Assembly (NCBI RefSeq): GCF_001998865.1
Contig: NZ_CP019607.1
Span: 3,410,001 to 3,474,000 of the forward strand
From: Tessaracoccus flavescens
GTDB taxonomy: Bacteria; Actinomycetota; Actinomycetes; Propionibacteriales; Propionibacteriaceae
DNA length: 64,000 nt
Direction of reading: 5' to 3'
Part shown: one piece after another, positions 1 through 8,532 of the stretch
Position numbering within the stretch: the stretch's first letter is position 1
How the letters are laid out: each line of letters opens with the position of its first letter
The notes under the pieces: model-generated
The model's input: only the letters and a program-made list of their open reading frames with translations
The model's database searches: none
Told to the model about the DNA's origin: nothing
Program-made: the position numbers and the translations under genes

Positions 1-1
1 G

Positions 2-550
2 AACGATCTCGAGGCCCGGTTGATCGTGAGGATGCTTCGCGACATCGACGACTCCTGGGCGAGCGACCCGGCCAATGGAGGAAAGCTCAAAGAGATCGGG
101 ATCGTGTCGATGTACCAAGCTCAGGTTCGGCGCATCAGGCAGGAGATCAACGAGGAGCTTAGGAACAAGCCCTTCAAAGCGATTAAGTACGAGTTGAATA
201 CTGTCGTCAAGTACCAAGGCAAGGAGAAGCCCATCATCTTGGTGAGCATGGTCCGCAACTTCGGCCCCAAGGCGTCGAACCGCAGGCGCAGCTCCCGGGC
301 AAACGTGGCGAGGTTCGAGTACATTAACGTGGCGTTCTCCAGAGCCCAGGAACTGCTCGTCGTGTTCGGCGCCAGGGACACCTTCGCTCCGTACGAAGTG
401 GAGCTTCCGCCGATGGATGCGACTGGAAGCCCGACGATCGCGAACGTCTACAGAGAGATCTGTGACGTCACGGAGCGCAACGGTGCCTTGAAGCAAGCTA
501 GTGCTCTTGGTGAGCTCCCTCCGACACATGCGGGGGCGACACGGCGATGA
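2..550 (+). CDS. SF1 (Upf1/AAA_12-like) helicase, C-terminal part only
   Basis: The frame is open from the first bases of the window, so the start and the ATPase Walker motifs lie outside. The visible 180 or so residues match the second RecA-like domain of superfamily 1 helicases. A segment resembling motif V reads TVVKYQGKEKPIILVSMVR, and a segment resembling motif VI reads YINVAFSRAQELLVVFG; these normally contact nucleic acid and supply the arginine finger. The family unwinds or translocates on RNA or DNA, often in conflict systems and RNA decay. The stop overlaps the next start in an ATGA, so the gene is the visible head of a coupled five-gene cluster. The family call is firm; the exact subfamily and domain layout cannot be judged from this piece. 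Confidence 0.85.
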   Translation, partial: NDLEARLIVRMLRDIDDSWASDPANGGKLKEIGIVSMYQAQVRRIRQEINEELRNKPFKAIKYELNTVVKYQGKEKPIILVSMVRNFGPKASNRRRSSRANVARFEYINVAFSRAQELLVVFGARDTFAPYEVELPPMDATGSPTIANVYREICDVTERNGALKQASALGELPPTHAGATRR

Positions 551-2877
551 GGCTTACCACTGTCAGTGTTGGCATCCCGGTTTTCACGCTCAAGGCGTCG
601 GTCCATCACAGCCTCGTGCGGAAGCCCACCGTCTTCGAGCGAATGGTGCTCCGGCTCACTCGGCGCGGCCACGAGAACCCGGTGGTCGGAGGTTCTAGTC
701 TCCGACAGGCATTCGAGGAACGTCTCGGCGTCCAGGGGGTCCCGCAACTCCTGGAGAGTACTGTCTCAGGGCTGGTCCGATTGGGCGTGTTGAGCGCTCC
801 AGGCGCCCTAGGAAAGTCGCTTCTGGACGAACCGATAGAGACTCTCCGGCTCACCCCCGAAGGCGAGGAGTTCTACAACCGGAACACGCTTCCAAGCAGG
901 CCGACCGCAGACGCCGTGGACTACTCGTACACACCGTGGTCGAATTCGTTGTCCACGGCACGCCCAGGCAAGTTGGCGGAGGTTGCCCCTGGGCTCGCGT
1001 TCGACGATGCCATCCTGCGGCCTCGCGACCCCTCGTCGCTAGTCCGCCGCGAACTCGAGGTGAACCGTCCCCGATTTCTCAAGAAGGAGTCGCGGATCAT
1101 CGACGTAGACGCGGTAACCTCTCAGTCTGTCGCTTGGCTGACCGTTGACATCGAGATTCACGCTTCACCCGAGGGCTACCTCGACCTGAAGACGCAAGGC
1201 AAGGCATACGAGAACTGGCTGCACAAACTGGAACCGGCAGTGGTCCAGGCGACCTTCCTAGATGCGGTCATTGGCAAGGCCAGTGCGCCATATCTCGAAC
1301 TCAATCGAGAGGTTCTCGAACAAGCTAAGCGCCTCGCGCTGGCGAGTGGGCATTCGACGCCCAGTGCACCAACCGTCACCCTGCCGGCTGCCGCGGAAGG
1401 CGGACTCACCATCACCCTCAGTCCCGTGGACGACGCCCCAAAGCTCACGCACGGCTCATCCGGCCACGCCGTGATCTCCTGTCCCGCTCCGACCACGGTT
1501 CCTCCGCAAGTCGTCAGGGTGACCGTGGACGGAGGGCAGGCAACTGATTGCGTGCTGGAGGGCTCGGTGGCCCTGACGTGGGCCGGCGGACTTCGTGACG
1601 TCCACGTCCAAGCGGATCTCGACGGAGAGGACGCCGCTCGATACTGGAAGCCATTCAGCGACGACTTGGCTGCATCACTCGCCGCTTCGACTGATTCCAA
1701 GGTCTCCGTCGTGCCGCTCCTCTGGGGCTCGGACCGACCGATTGACTCATTGAGCCAGCAACTGGTGAGCCTTCCAATTTCCCCGGCACTGGAGAAGATT
1801 GGAGAGTTCTTGACGGCCGCCGGTGAAGCCGGGGCGACGTTCAGTACGGCTCAATCAGACAGGCTGGCTTGCCTACTTGCGGACAGCATCGAAAGCACTG
1901 CCGATGCACCAATTCTCAACATGTCACTCGTCAACGAGTGGCTGGGTTTCATCGCTAGCTCACTAGGGACCGGCACCTCACCAGAGGCTCTCCGGACGGC
2001 GCTCCTGTCCAAGGCAGCTCCGCCCTCATCGGCGTTGGAGGTCCGGCAACTCCTTGCTTTGGAAGGCAATCTTCATAAGATCCCATCCCGATTGCTCGGA
2101 CCAGGCGTGATGGCGGCCGTTCTGGAGGAACTCTGGAACGACCCACAACATGAACTGGTCACAGGTGACGTCGACAGCCTCCAGGGCCTTGAGGCATACC
2201 GCTCGGCACAGGCGTCCTTGGACGCGCTTCTCGGCCGGCATAACGCAGACTTGGGAGCCACTGGTCGGCGCGTGGTCGCAAAGAAGTCGGTCGGTGAAGC
2301 ACTGCAGGCTGCCGAGAAGTGGCTTGCGGCTGTCGATGACCCCAAGCTTGCGCAGGCGACGGGCTCGTCATTCCCGACCGGTCTCCTACAGTTCCGCGAA
2401 AAGGTCCGCGCTTGGCGAGACGCAGCAAACGCGAACCTCGCCCCGGCGATTGGCCCTGACCAGATCGCGCTGGTGTTTGACTCGAACACGCTGCTTGACC
2501 ATCCTGACGCGCTTCCGGGTCTCACCAGTTCACAGATCGGTGTTATCCCAAACCGGGTCATCCAAGAGCTCGACGGGCTGAAGCGCAGTAGCGACGAGAG
2601 CCGAGCCCGAAAGGCTCGTGCCGCCAATCGGACGATCGACGGCCTCCGCGAACGCAACTCGCTTCGCTTAGAGAAGGCCAGAACTGAGCTGATTCCGTCG
2701 GACTTCGGCTCAACGGACGATCCCGACAACCAGATCCTCTCGGTCGCTGTCGCCTTCAGCGGGAGCAAAGTCACCCTCGTGACCGCCGACAAGAACCTTC
2801 GCGCAAAGGCGGAAGCCAGCAACATCAGGGCCAGGGACTGGCTGAGTCTCAAGAAGGCCGGAGGTAGAGACAGATGA
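547..2877 (+). CDS. Large protein with C-terminal PIN-domain nuclease
   Basis: 776 residues, started by the ATGA that overlaps the helicase stop. Residues about 641-770 form a PIN domain: FDSN (D645), an IQELDGLK segment (E674), a DDPDNQIL segment near 725 and VTADKNL (D748) supply the acidic metal-binding set of this RNase fold. The N-terminal 110 residues look like a winged helix ending in LTPEGEEFY; residues 110-600 are unrecognised, with a beta-rich middle and a helical stretch before the nuclease. PIN domains usually cut single-stranded RNA and serve as toxins or in RNA quality control. Here, next to a helicase and an unfoldase, it is the likely effector. Target and middle-region function are unknown. 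Confidence 0.8.
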   Translation: MRLTTVSVGIPVFTLKASVHHSLVRKPTVFERMVLRLTRRGHENPVVGGSSLRQAFEERLGVQGVPQLLESTVSGLVRLGVLSAPGALGKSLLDEPIETLRLTPEGEEFYNRNTLPSRPTADAVDYSYTPWSNSLSTARPGKLAEVAPGLAFDDAILRPRDPSSLVRRELEVNRPRFLKKESRIIDVDAVTSQSVAWLTVDIEIHASPEGYLDLKTQGKAYENWLHKLEPAVVQATFLDAVIGKASAPYLELNREVLEQAKRLALASGHSTPSAPTVTLPAAAEGGLTITLSPVDDAPKLTHGSSGHAVISCPAPTTVPPQVVRVTVDGGQATDCVLEGSVALTWAGGLRDVHVQADLDGEDAARYWKPFSDDLAASLAASTDSKVSVVPLLWGSDRPIDSLSQQLVSLPISPALEKIGEFLTAAGEAGATFSTAQSDRLACLLADSIESTADAPILNMSLVNEWLGFIASSLGTGTSPEALRTALLSKAAPPSSALEVRQLLALEGNLHKIPSRLLGPGVMAAVLEELWNDPQHELVTGDVDSLQGLEAYRSAQASLDALLGRHNADLGATGRRVVAKKSVGEALQAAEKWLAAVDDPKLAQATGSSFPTGLLQFREKVRAWRDAANANLAPAIGPDQIALVFDSNTLLDHPDALPGLTSSQIGVIPNRVIQELDGLKRSSDESRARKARAANRTIDGLRERNSLRLEKARTELIPSDFGSTDDPDNQILSVAVAFSGSKVTLVTADKNLRAKAEASNIRARDWLSLKKAGGRDR

Positions 2878-3983
2878 GCCGAAGAGCCTCTTACAACTAT
2901 GCGGTTGACAATGCAGCGCATCTGGCCGCGCGGGCCTTGCGCCAAGCCGAGTACCAGAGGCGTCAGGCCGAACGAGAGCGCCGCCGAGTCGAGTGGGTAC
3001 AGCGCACGTCGGAGACCACCTCCGGTCACCTCGCCCGCTATCAGGCCATCCTGGATGACATCCGCGAGCAGGACTTGGTTGAGTTCGTGTCCACGGAGTT
3101 CCACGAGATCTCCCGCCTAGTTGCACAGGCACGCTCCCTCACGGTTTCCGACCCTGCTGCCGCACGCGACATCAGTCGCCAGATCGGTCCTCGACTCGGC
3201 CCGCTGCCCAGAACCGCGAGGCAACTGCGAGGGCAACGCCGCGCTGGCGAGACTCCAGCCCACCGACGAGTGGGCACCGAGTATGGGCGCGAAGCGGCAG
3301 CAACCGCGCAAGCCACGCCCGCCACCGACCAGCCCGCGACTCCGGTTGAGAATCCAGCCGAAGTGGCATGGCGTGAATCGCTCGCTGGCTGGACCGACTT
3401 CCTTGCGCGCGACCTCGCCTTTGGTGACCTGACCGCGCTTCGCCAGCGGATCGCCAACCCTGAGAGCGCCTTTGATGCAGCCGAAGTCAAGGCTCAAGTG
3501 AAGGCACTCAAGGACAAGTGGGTCGGGGAAGCCGAGAAACAGCGACGGGAAGAAGCCGAACTTGCCGGTCTCCAAGAACAGCTTGCCGAGGAGCCGCCCG
3601 AAGTTGAGGACCTGGCGCCGCTCGAAGATGAAGCGGAGGACCCTGAATCAGTACGTCGTGAGGCCGTGAAGGCGGTGAGGGGTGCACTTGAAGAGGCCGG
3701 GTTCCAAGTCGCGAACCCGCGGCTTGTCAACGGCGAGGTGGTCGTGGTGGGTACACGACCAAGTGGAGCGAGTGCAACGTTCAACCTGACCCTCGATGGC
3801 TCACTCGAATACGATTTCTCGGGATATCGGGGGGCGAGTTGCGACGTGGACATCGACGCTGTCGTACCGGCACTTCAAGAGGTTTACGGGATCCAGCTGA
3901 CAGACGAGGTCGTTGCCTGGCGGAACCCAGACGACGAGGACGCCACGGCCCGCCCACAGCCCGGAAGGACTAGGAACGCATGA
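2874..3983 (+). CDS. Coiled-coil protein of unknown function in the helicase/PIN/AAA+ cluster
   Basis: 369 residues, start coupled to the PIN gene by ATGA. I do not recognise the family. The N-terminus (about 1-100) is rich in Arg, Glu and Ala and predicts as a long basic coiled coil; 100-165 is low-complexity linker; 165-260 is again helical and acidic (Glu-rich around 225-260). The last 110 residues look like a compact alpha/beta module with strands around GEVVVVGTR, ATFNLTLDG and SLEYDFSGY. The shape suggests an adaptor or sensor that works with the ATPase encoded next. This role is inferred from position only. Confidence 0.7.
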   Translation: MSRRASYNYAVDNAAHLAARALRQAEYQRRQAERERRRVEWVQRTSETTSGHLARYQAILDDIREQDLVEFVSTEFHEISRLVAQARSLTVSDPAAARDISRQIGPRLGPLPRTARQLRGQRRAGETPAHRRVGTEYGREAAATAQATPATDQPATPVENPAEVAWRESLAGWTDFLARDLAFGDLTALRQRIANPESAFDAAEVKAQVKALKDKWVGEAEKQRREEAELAGLQEQLAEEPPEVEDLAPLEDEAEDPESVRREAVKAVRGALEEAGFQVANPRLVNGEVVVVGTRPSGASATFNLTLDGSLEYDFSGYRGASCDVDIDAVVPALQEVYGIQLTDEVVAWRNPDDEDATARPQPGRTRNA

Positions 3984-5821
3984 GCACCCAAGCAGCCCAG
4001 TGGCATACGACGTTCGACCGAGAGATCCGGGTGCGTCGCGGTGTCGTACTGTTCGGAAACGTCCGAGACATCACCAGCGACCCGCAAGGTAGAAGAGGCC
4101 AGATGCCGGTCATCGAGGCCGCGATCGACTTGTTGAAGACGGCCGGCTACCGGCAGGTGCTCCGATGGGACCGCGTGAACGGCGTCCAAGGCGTCACGCC
4201 CGCCCAGTGGCGAGACATTGTCGCGGCATCGACTCCGACCCAACAGTCACAGCTCGAGGGTGAGGAATACGACGCGGGTCCGCGTGCGCCTAGGTCACCG
4301 AACGCTCGCATCGCCACCGACGCAGTCGAGTTCCTCAACGTCGTGGCGAGCGCCGTCCAATCAGACACAAACGAACCGCCCGCCATCGTCCTCGACTGGA
4401 CCGAGTACCTCTTCGGCGAGCCGAACAGTCTCCCTGTAGCCGAACGTGACTGGCTCACGTTGCTCGGCAAGGCGACCCGCGATGTCCCCCTGCAAGCCAC
4501 CGTCTCTGGCAGCAGGACACCGATTGTCGTGCTCGTGTGCAACGGGCTCGCTGTGCTTCCCCCGGCGCTCTACGTCAACAACCCTGACTGGGCGACCGTG
4601 TCCGTCCCTCTCCCCACCCGTGAGCAGCGGGAGGAAGCCATCCTGTCGCTCGGATCAAGCCTGCGAGTGTCCACGCCCATCACGCCAAACACTCGGGGCC
4701 TCACCGATCTCGTCGACGCGTTGGACGGGCTCACCATCAAGGACATCCGCAACATCGCTGCTCTTTCCAGCCTCGACGGCAGCCTCAGCGCCGAGTCGCT
4801 GGTGAGCCTCTACAAGTTTGGCGAACACAGAAGCCCGTGGGAGCAACTCAACCGCGAGAAGTTGAAGACCACCACCCGGACACTCGCGGAACGAGTTAAG
4901 GGTCAGGACCGTGCCATCGAGGCCGTGAACAAGGTTCTCATCCGCGCGTACACGGGTCTTTCAGGGCTTCAGCACTCACGGAAACAGCGCACTCCGAAAG
5001 GCGTGCTCTTCTTCGTGGGGCCGACAGGCGTCGGCAAGACTGAACTCGCGAAATCTCTCGCACAGTTCCTCTTCGGAGACGAGGAAGCGTGCATCCGCTT
5101 CGACATGTCCGAGTACAACCACGAGCACGCTGATCAGAGACTTGTCGGCGCACCCCCAGGCTACGTTGGCTTCGAGGAGGGCGGCCAGCTCACCAACGCC
5201 GTCAAGAAGCGTCCCTTCGCTGTCCTCTTGTTCGACGAGATTGAGAAGGCCCATGGCCGGATCTTGGACAAGTTCCTACAGATCCTTGAAGACGGGCGCC
5301 TCACCGACGGCCGAGGCGAGACGGTCCAGTTTGCTGACACTTTCATTGTGTTCACCTCCAACATCGGTGCCGGCGAGGTCGACCGGCACTCACCCAATGT
5401 CCGTGAGGAGTTCGTCGACCGCGTCCGCGACCACTTCGTTGAGAGTCTGCATCGCCCGGAGCTTCTCGGGCGCATCGGCGAGGCCAACATCATCCCGTTC
5501 GACTTCATCGACAACGACGACTTCCTGGTCGAGATTGCGCGCTCAAAGCTCAGCCCGCTGCGCCTTCGCCTTCAGGAGAAGTGGGGTATCCGTGACCTGC
5601 GGTTCGATGACGAGATCAGAGCTCTGACTGCAGTCGTCCGGGCAATGGACCGCACGGCAGGAGGCCGAGGGGTCCTGGCGGCGCTGTCGGAGAATCTCAT
5701 CGACCCGCTGGCGAACTTCCTGTTCGAGAACCTCGCTACCCCGGCCGACTCCGACGGACGGATACTCCGTGTGACCCAAGATGGCGACGGGGCGACCTTC
5801 AACTTCAAGTTGGTTGCGTGA
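3980..5821 (+). CDS. ClpB/ClpX-type AAA+ ATPase with degenerate N-terminal ATPase-like half
   Basis: 613 residues. Residues 300-540 are a Clp-type AAA_2 module: Walker A GPTGVGKT (347-354), pore loop PPGYVG (392-397), Walker B LLFDE (416-420), sensor FTSN (458-461) and an ELLGRIGE segment likely to hold the arginine finger. An intact aromatic pore loop implies threading of a protein substrate. The N-terminal 280 residues have no P-loop but keep a VLFGNVRD strand and AIVLDW, like an inactive ATPase domain. Classical ClpB has two active modules and about 850 residues, so this is a different architecture. It is coupled by 4-bp overlaps on both sides. Probably a remodeller that controls the PIN nuclease or another partner (inference). 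Confidence 0.9.
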   Translation: MSTQAAQWHTTFDREIRVRRGVVLFGNVRDITSDPQGRRGQMPVIEAAIDLLKTAGYRQVLRWDRVNGVQGVTPAQWRDIVAASTPTQQSQLEGEEYDAGPRAPRSPNARIATDAVEFLNVVASAVQSDTNEPPAIVLDWTEYLFGEPNSLPVAERDWLTLLGKATRDVPLQATVSGSRTPIVVLVCNGLAVLPPALYVNNPDWATVSVPLPTREQREEAILSLGSSLRVSTPITPNTRGLTDLVDALDGLTIKDIRNIAALSSLDGSLSAESLVSLYKFGEHRSPWEQLNREKLKTTTRTLAERVKGQDRAIEAVNKVLIRAYTGLSGLQHSRKQRTPKGVLFFVGPTGVGKTELAKSLAQFLFGDEEACIRFDMSEYNHEHADQRLVGAPPGYVGFEEGGQLTNAVKKRPFAVLLFDEIEKAHGRILDKFLQILEDGRLTDGRGETVQFADTFIVFTSNIGAGEVDRHSPNVREEFVDRVRDHFVESLHRPELLGRIGEANIIPFDFIDNDDFLVEIARSKLSPLRLRLQEKWGIRDLRFDDEIRALTAVVRAMDRTAGGRGVLAALSENLIDPLANFLFENLATPADSDGRILRVTQDGDGATFNFKLVA

Positions 5822-6414
5822 GCTGGATCAACCTCGCGTCGTGGCTCTCATCGACTGAGGCTGAAGGCCCCGGTCGCCGGGCAGCGCTCTGGGTGCAAGG
5901 CTGTCAGTTCCTCTGCCCAGGATGCTGCAACCCCAGCTTTCTTCGCATCGCCCCCCGTGACCTCGTGACTGCGGAATCACTGGTCGAACGCCTCTCCGCT
6001 GCCAAGGCCGAACACAACATCGAGGGACTGACAATGCTCGGCGGAGAACCGTTGCTACAGGCCAAGGGGCTCTCGGAGCTTGCGGCAGGCGCCCAAGGGC
6101 TCGGCCTGTCCGTCATGGTCTTCACTGGCTACACGCTTGAGGAGTTGCGTAGCGATCCTCTTCCCGGCAGCGAGCGACTGCTAGACCACACCGATGTGCT
6201 AGTCGATGGGCGATTCGTGGCGGAACTCCCCGAGCAACACCGCGCATGGGCTGGCTCGAGCAACCAGAGGTTCCACTACCTGACCGACCGCTACGAGAGC
6301 ACGATCGAGCAAACGGACGGCGCTAGCCAGCGCGTTGAGATTCGCTTTAGCGAGTCTGGGCGAGTGGAAGTCAACGGCTGGCCGGCCGACTTCAAGGCCA
6401 AAGGTAACGCCTGA
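5818..6414 (+). CDS. Single-domain radical SAM protein (NrdG/activase-like)
   Basis: 198 residues starting with a GTG inside the GTGA that overlaps the ATPase stop. CQFLCPGC gives C29, C33 and C36, the CX3CX2C that binds a 4Fe-4S cluster, and LGGEP (about 74-78) is the SAM-contact motif. The length matches stand-alone activases such as the anaerobic ribonucleotide reductase activase, but no glycyl radical enzyme is nearby. It may instead modify a member of this cluster, or use SAM chemistry on a nucleotide or protein. No gene follows, so this ends the visible operon. Confidence 0.85.
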   Translation: MSWINLASWLSSTEAEGPGRRAALWVQGCQFLCPGCCNPSFLRIAPRDLVTAESLVERLSAAKAEHNIEGLTMLGGEPLLQAKGLSELAAGAQGLGLSVMVFTGYTLEELRSDPLPGSERLLDHTDVLVDGRFVAELPEQHRAWAGSSNQRFHYLTDRYESTIEQTDGASQRVEIRFSESGRVEVNGWPADFKAKGNA

Positions 6415-6828
6415 ACTCCAGCGCGACGTAGGCATCGTCTCCTCGGTCCCGACGCCAGCACATCTTGTTCTCGACAGATTATCGAAGACGCTGGGATGCG
6501 CAGGTGGGAGAACCCGCCGGCGGCTGACGCCGACGAAGTGCGGACCGCGCTATGCGCTCTTACGAAGCGATCTGGTCTAGCGACGACCCGCGCTTGTCTA
6601 CTCCGTGCTTGGGTCGCTCACCTCAGCCTATGCGTTGCTGAGTCAGTGGCTGCATCAGCGCGCGCTTCGTGGGATTCCCCGGTCGAATTCGAGATCATCA
6701 TGAACACGCCAGCGAACTGGCGGTGACTAGCGGGATGCCGTTCAGCGCAGCCCCACGCCGGGACTGCTGCACGAGTAGGTGACATCTGATCTGGCTTGCC
6801 CGAGGGATGGGCCTGGAAGGATGTTGCT
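6415..6828. other. Gap without a recognisable gene
   Basis: About 400 bases between the radical SAM gene and the IS fragment. No frame here has convincing coding character, and I see no strong hairpin with a T-tract. The last 50 bases resemble the leader found ahead of IS3-type orfA genes. It is probably the scar of old insertions. Confidence 0.5.
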
Positions 6829-6990
6829 GTGCCCAAGCCTTACCCGTGCGAGTTCCGTGACGATCGCGAGGAACCGCGAGCCCGGAGTCACGATCGAGCC
6901 GACGAGGTGGCCGTTGAGGGGAAACTTGCGGCCCGGGTGCATGGCCTCAAGTTCGTTCGCGACGACGAAGAGCTGTTCGATCAGCTCCGC
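6829..6990 (+). pseudogene. Fragment of IS3-family orfA transposase
   Basis: A GTG start opens VPKPYPCEFRDD, and after a one-base shift the text continues as VTIARNREPGVTIE. Together these resemble the conserved N-terminus of IS3-group OrfA (PKPYP.EFRDD..RVARNREPGVTI). The frameshift falls near 6862. The rest of the helix-turn-helix and all of OrfB are missing. It marks past insertion at the downstream edge of the five-gene cluster. Confidence 0.6.
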
Positions 6991-7219
6991 GGTGCGAGCG
7001 GTTCGGCATCACGGTCCTGCACGTGCTTGCCTCCTTCAATGTGGTGGTGTCCAGCCTGCACCTGTCTCAGGCAAGCGTGGTGTGGATACCCGTGACTGTG
7101 TTCCTGGATCGGTGTCGACCAGCGGCGCCGAAAGAGGAAGTTGTCACTTGGGCGGGGAAGTGATCGGGGGTCGGTGGAGTGTGATAGCTGTGAACGTAGA
7201 GATTGGGAGGTGACGCAGG

Positions 7220-8029
7220 GTGACGTTGACGTTTGCTGCTGTCATGGCCGATGCGGGTATCGAAGCGCGGGAGGCCCTGGTGATCCGTCATGCGTATGTG
7301 CGTGAGCATGAGGATGGGTCCGCCGGTATCCATGGTGACTCGTCGGATGATGAGATCTTGGCCTACACCCGCGTGCAATCGGCTGATCCCCGGATGTTCC
7401 CGAAGGTTGCACCCGGGTATTGGATCGTGTGCCTTCCTGAGGGTGGGGATCGCGCGCGGCTGTGGTCGGTGGTGGTCAATCATGGCGAGGTCGCCAAAGA
7501 CGGCGGGCTGCGCACGTTCGATCTGGAACGCAGTGACGCGATGGGCGACTTGCGGAATCGGCTTGTGACCGGCTGGCGGTCCCCGCGGACGTGGCGGATC
7601 AACGCGACGACGGCGGCGACGTATCCGGTGCTGGAGATCGCCGATGCTCAGCCGGTGCCGTTCCCGGGCTTTGATGCGCTGATCTTGGACTATCCGCAGT
7701 TGTAGGCCGTGATGCGTGAGCATCGCTATGCGGCGTGGCGGACGGCTCTGGCTTCGGTGGTGGGGATCTATCTGATCACCGATACCCGGGACGGACGTCA
7801 CTATGTGGGGAAGGCGGACGGTGCGGAGAATCTGCTACAGCGGTGGGCTGCGTACTCGGTGAACGGGTATGGCGGGAACGTGGAACTACGTGGCCTGGAT
7901 CCGTCCAGCTTCCGATTATCGGTGTTGAGGGTGTTCGATCCTGCCACCCCGACTGGTCAGATCAACGCTGCCGAGGGCCACTACAAGCACGCGCTGGACT
8001 CGCGTCGGCACGGGCTGAACCGCAACTGA
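7220..8029 (+). pseudogene. GIY-YIG nuclease-family protein interrupted by one amber codon
   Basis: Read through one TAG at 7703-7705, this is a single 269-residue protein. The first part (161 residues, start GTG 7220 after GGGAGG) includes GGDRARLWSVV and GWRSPRTWR segments and ends YPQL; the second part, in the same frame, begins AVMREHRYAAWR and contains the GIY-YIG core GIYLITD...HYVGKA with a later NAAEGHY segment. No frameshift is needed, so a single CAG-to-TAG change in a glutamine codon is the simplest explanation. Re-initiation at GTG 7709 or ATG 7712 could still make the nuclease half alone. Full-length relatives probably act in DNA processing or defence; the substrate is unknown. 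Confidence 0.75.
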
Positions 8030-8169
8030 CCAGCTCAAGGTGCTGAGCCTTCCACGTCACAGGCTCTCCTTCGTCCTCCTGACGCGGGGTGGGCGGCGTC
8101 CCGGGGAGTGCGATGCGACTCCAGACATCCAGATGCTTGACCTGGCTGGACGGGCTTCGGTGGTTCCGA

Positions 8170-8486
8170 TCAGGTTTGCAGGCCAGCGCGGTGAAGCGTG
8201 GTGTTGAGCTTGTCTGGAGGGCTTCGAGGCTGCGGCCGTCGTTGCCTCGGAGGTGCCCTACGGCCGTGAGGGCGGTGATCGCGACGTCGAGGAGTTCGTC
8301 TTGGACGTCGGACAGTTGATGGGTGATGCCTTTGCGGGGTCCTGTCCGGCCGCGCCGATGTAGGCGGACACGACTTCTCCGGCTTCCTCGGTGATCTTCG
8401 CGAGCCGGCCCACATGGCGGCCTCGGGGTGTCTGCCGTTGTTGCCTTGGTCGATCCACCGGCTCAGTTCGGCCAGGCCGTCAGAGA
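8170..8486 (-). pseudogene. MazG-like nucleotide pyrophosphohydrolase remnant with three frameshifts
   Basis: Three reading-frame pieces join into a typical small MazG-like protein: LAELSRWIDQGNNGRHPEAA, then LAKITEEAGEVVSAYIGAA, then HQLSDVQDELLDVAITAL with NDGRSLEAL, and finally DKLNTTLHRAGLQT. ITEEAGEV plus DVQDELLDV are the EExxE and ExxD metal-binding helices of the all-alpha NTP pyrophosphohydrolase fold. Breaks lie near 8410, 8345 and 8210, each explained by one missing base. Such genes hydrolyse nucleoside triphosphates and are common near nucleases in mobile islands. Confidence 0.75.
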
Positions 8487-8532
8487 TCTGCGGCCTCGGG
8501 GGGAGAGCTTCTCCTGCGGTCGGCGACCCCGG

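Noticed and set aside
1..6414. Assigning the five-gene cluster to a named system such as Mokosh or Zorya
   Set aside because: The helicase type would fit Mokosh, but its kinase or phospholipase partner is missing and none of the named systems I know combines PIN, Clp ATPase and radical SAM.
7067..7801. 244-codon open frame on the - strand
   Set aside because: It is the complement of the GIY-YIG gene, rich in His, Arg and Pro, with no domain; an artefact of high GC.
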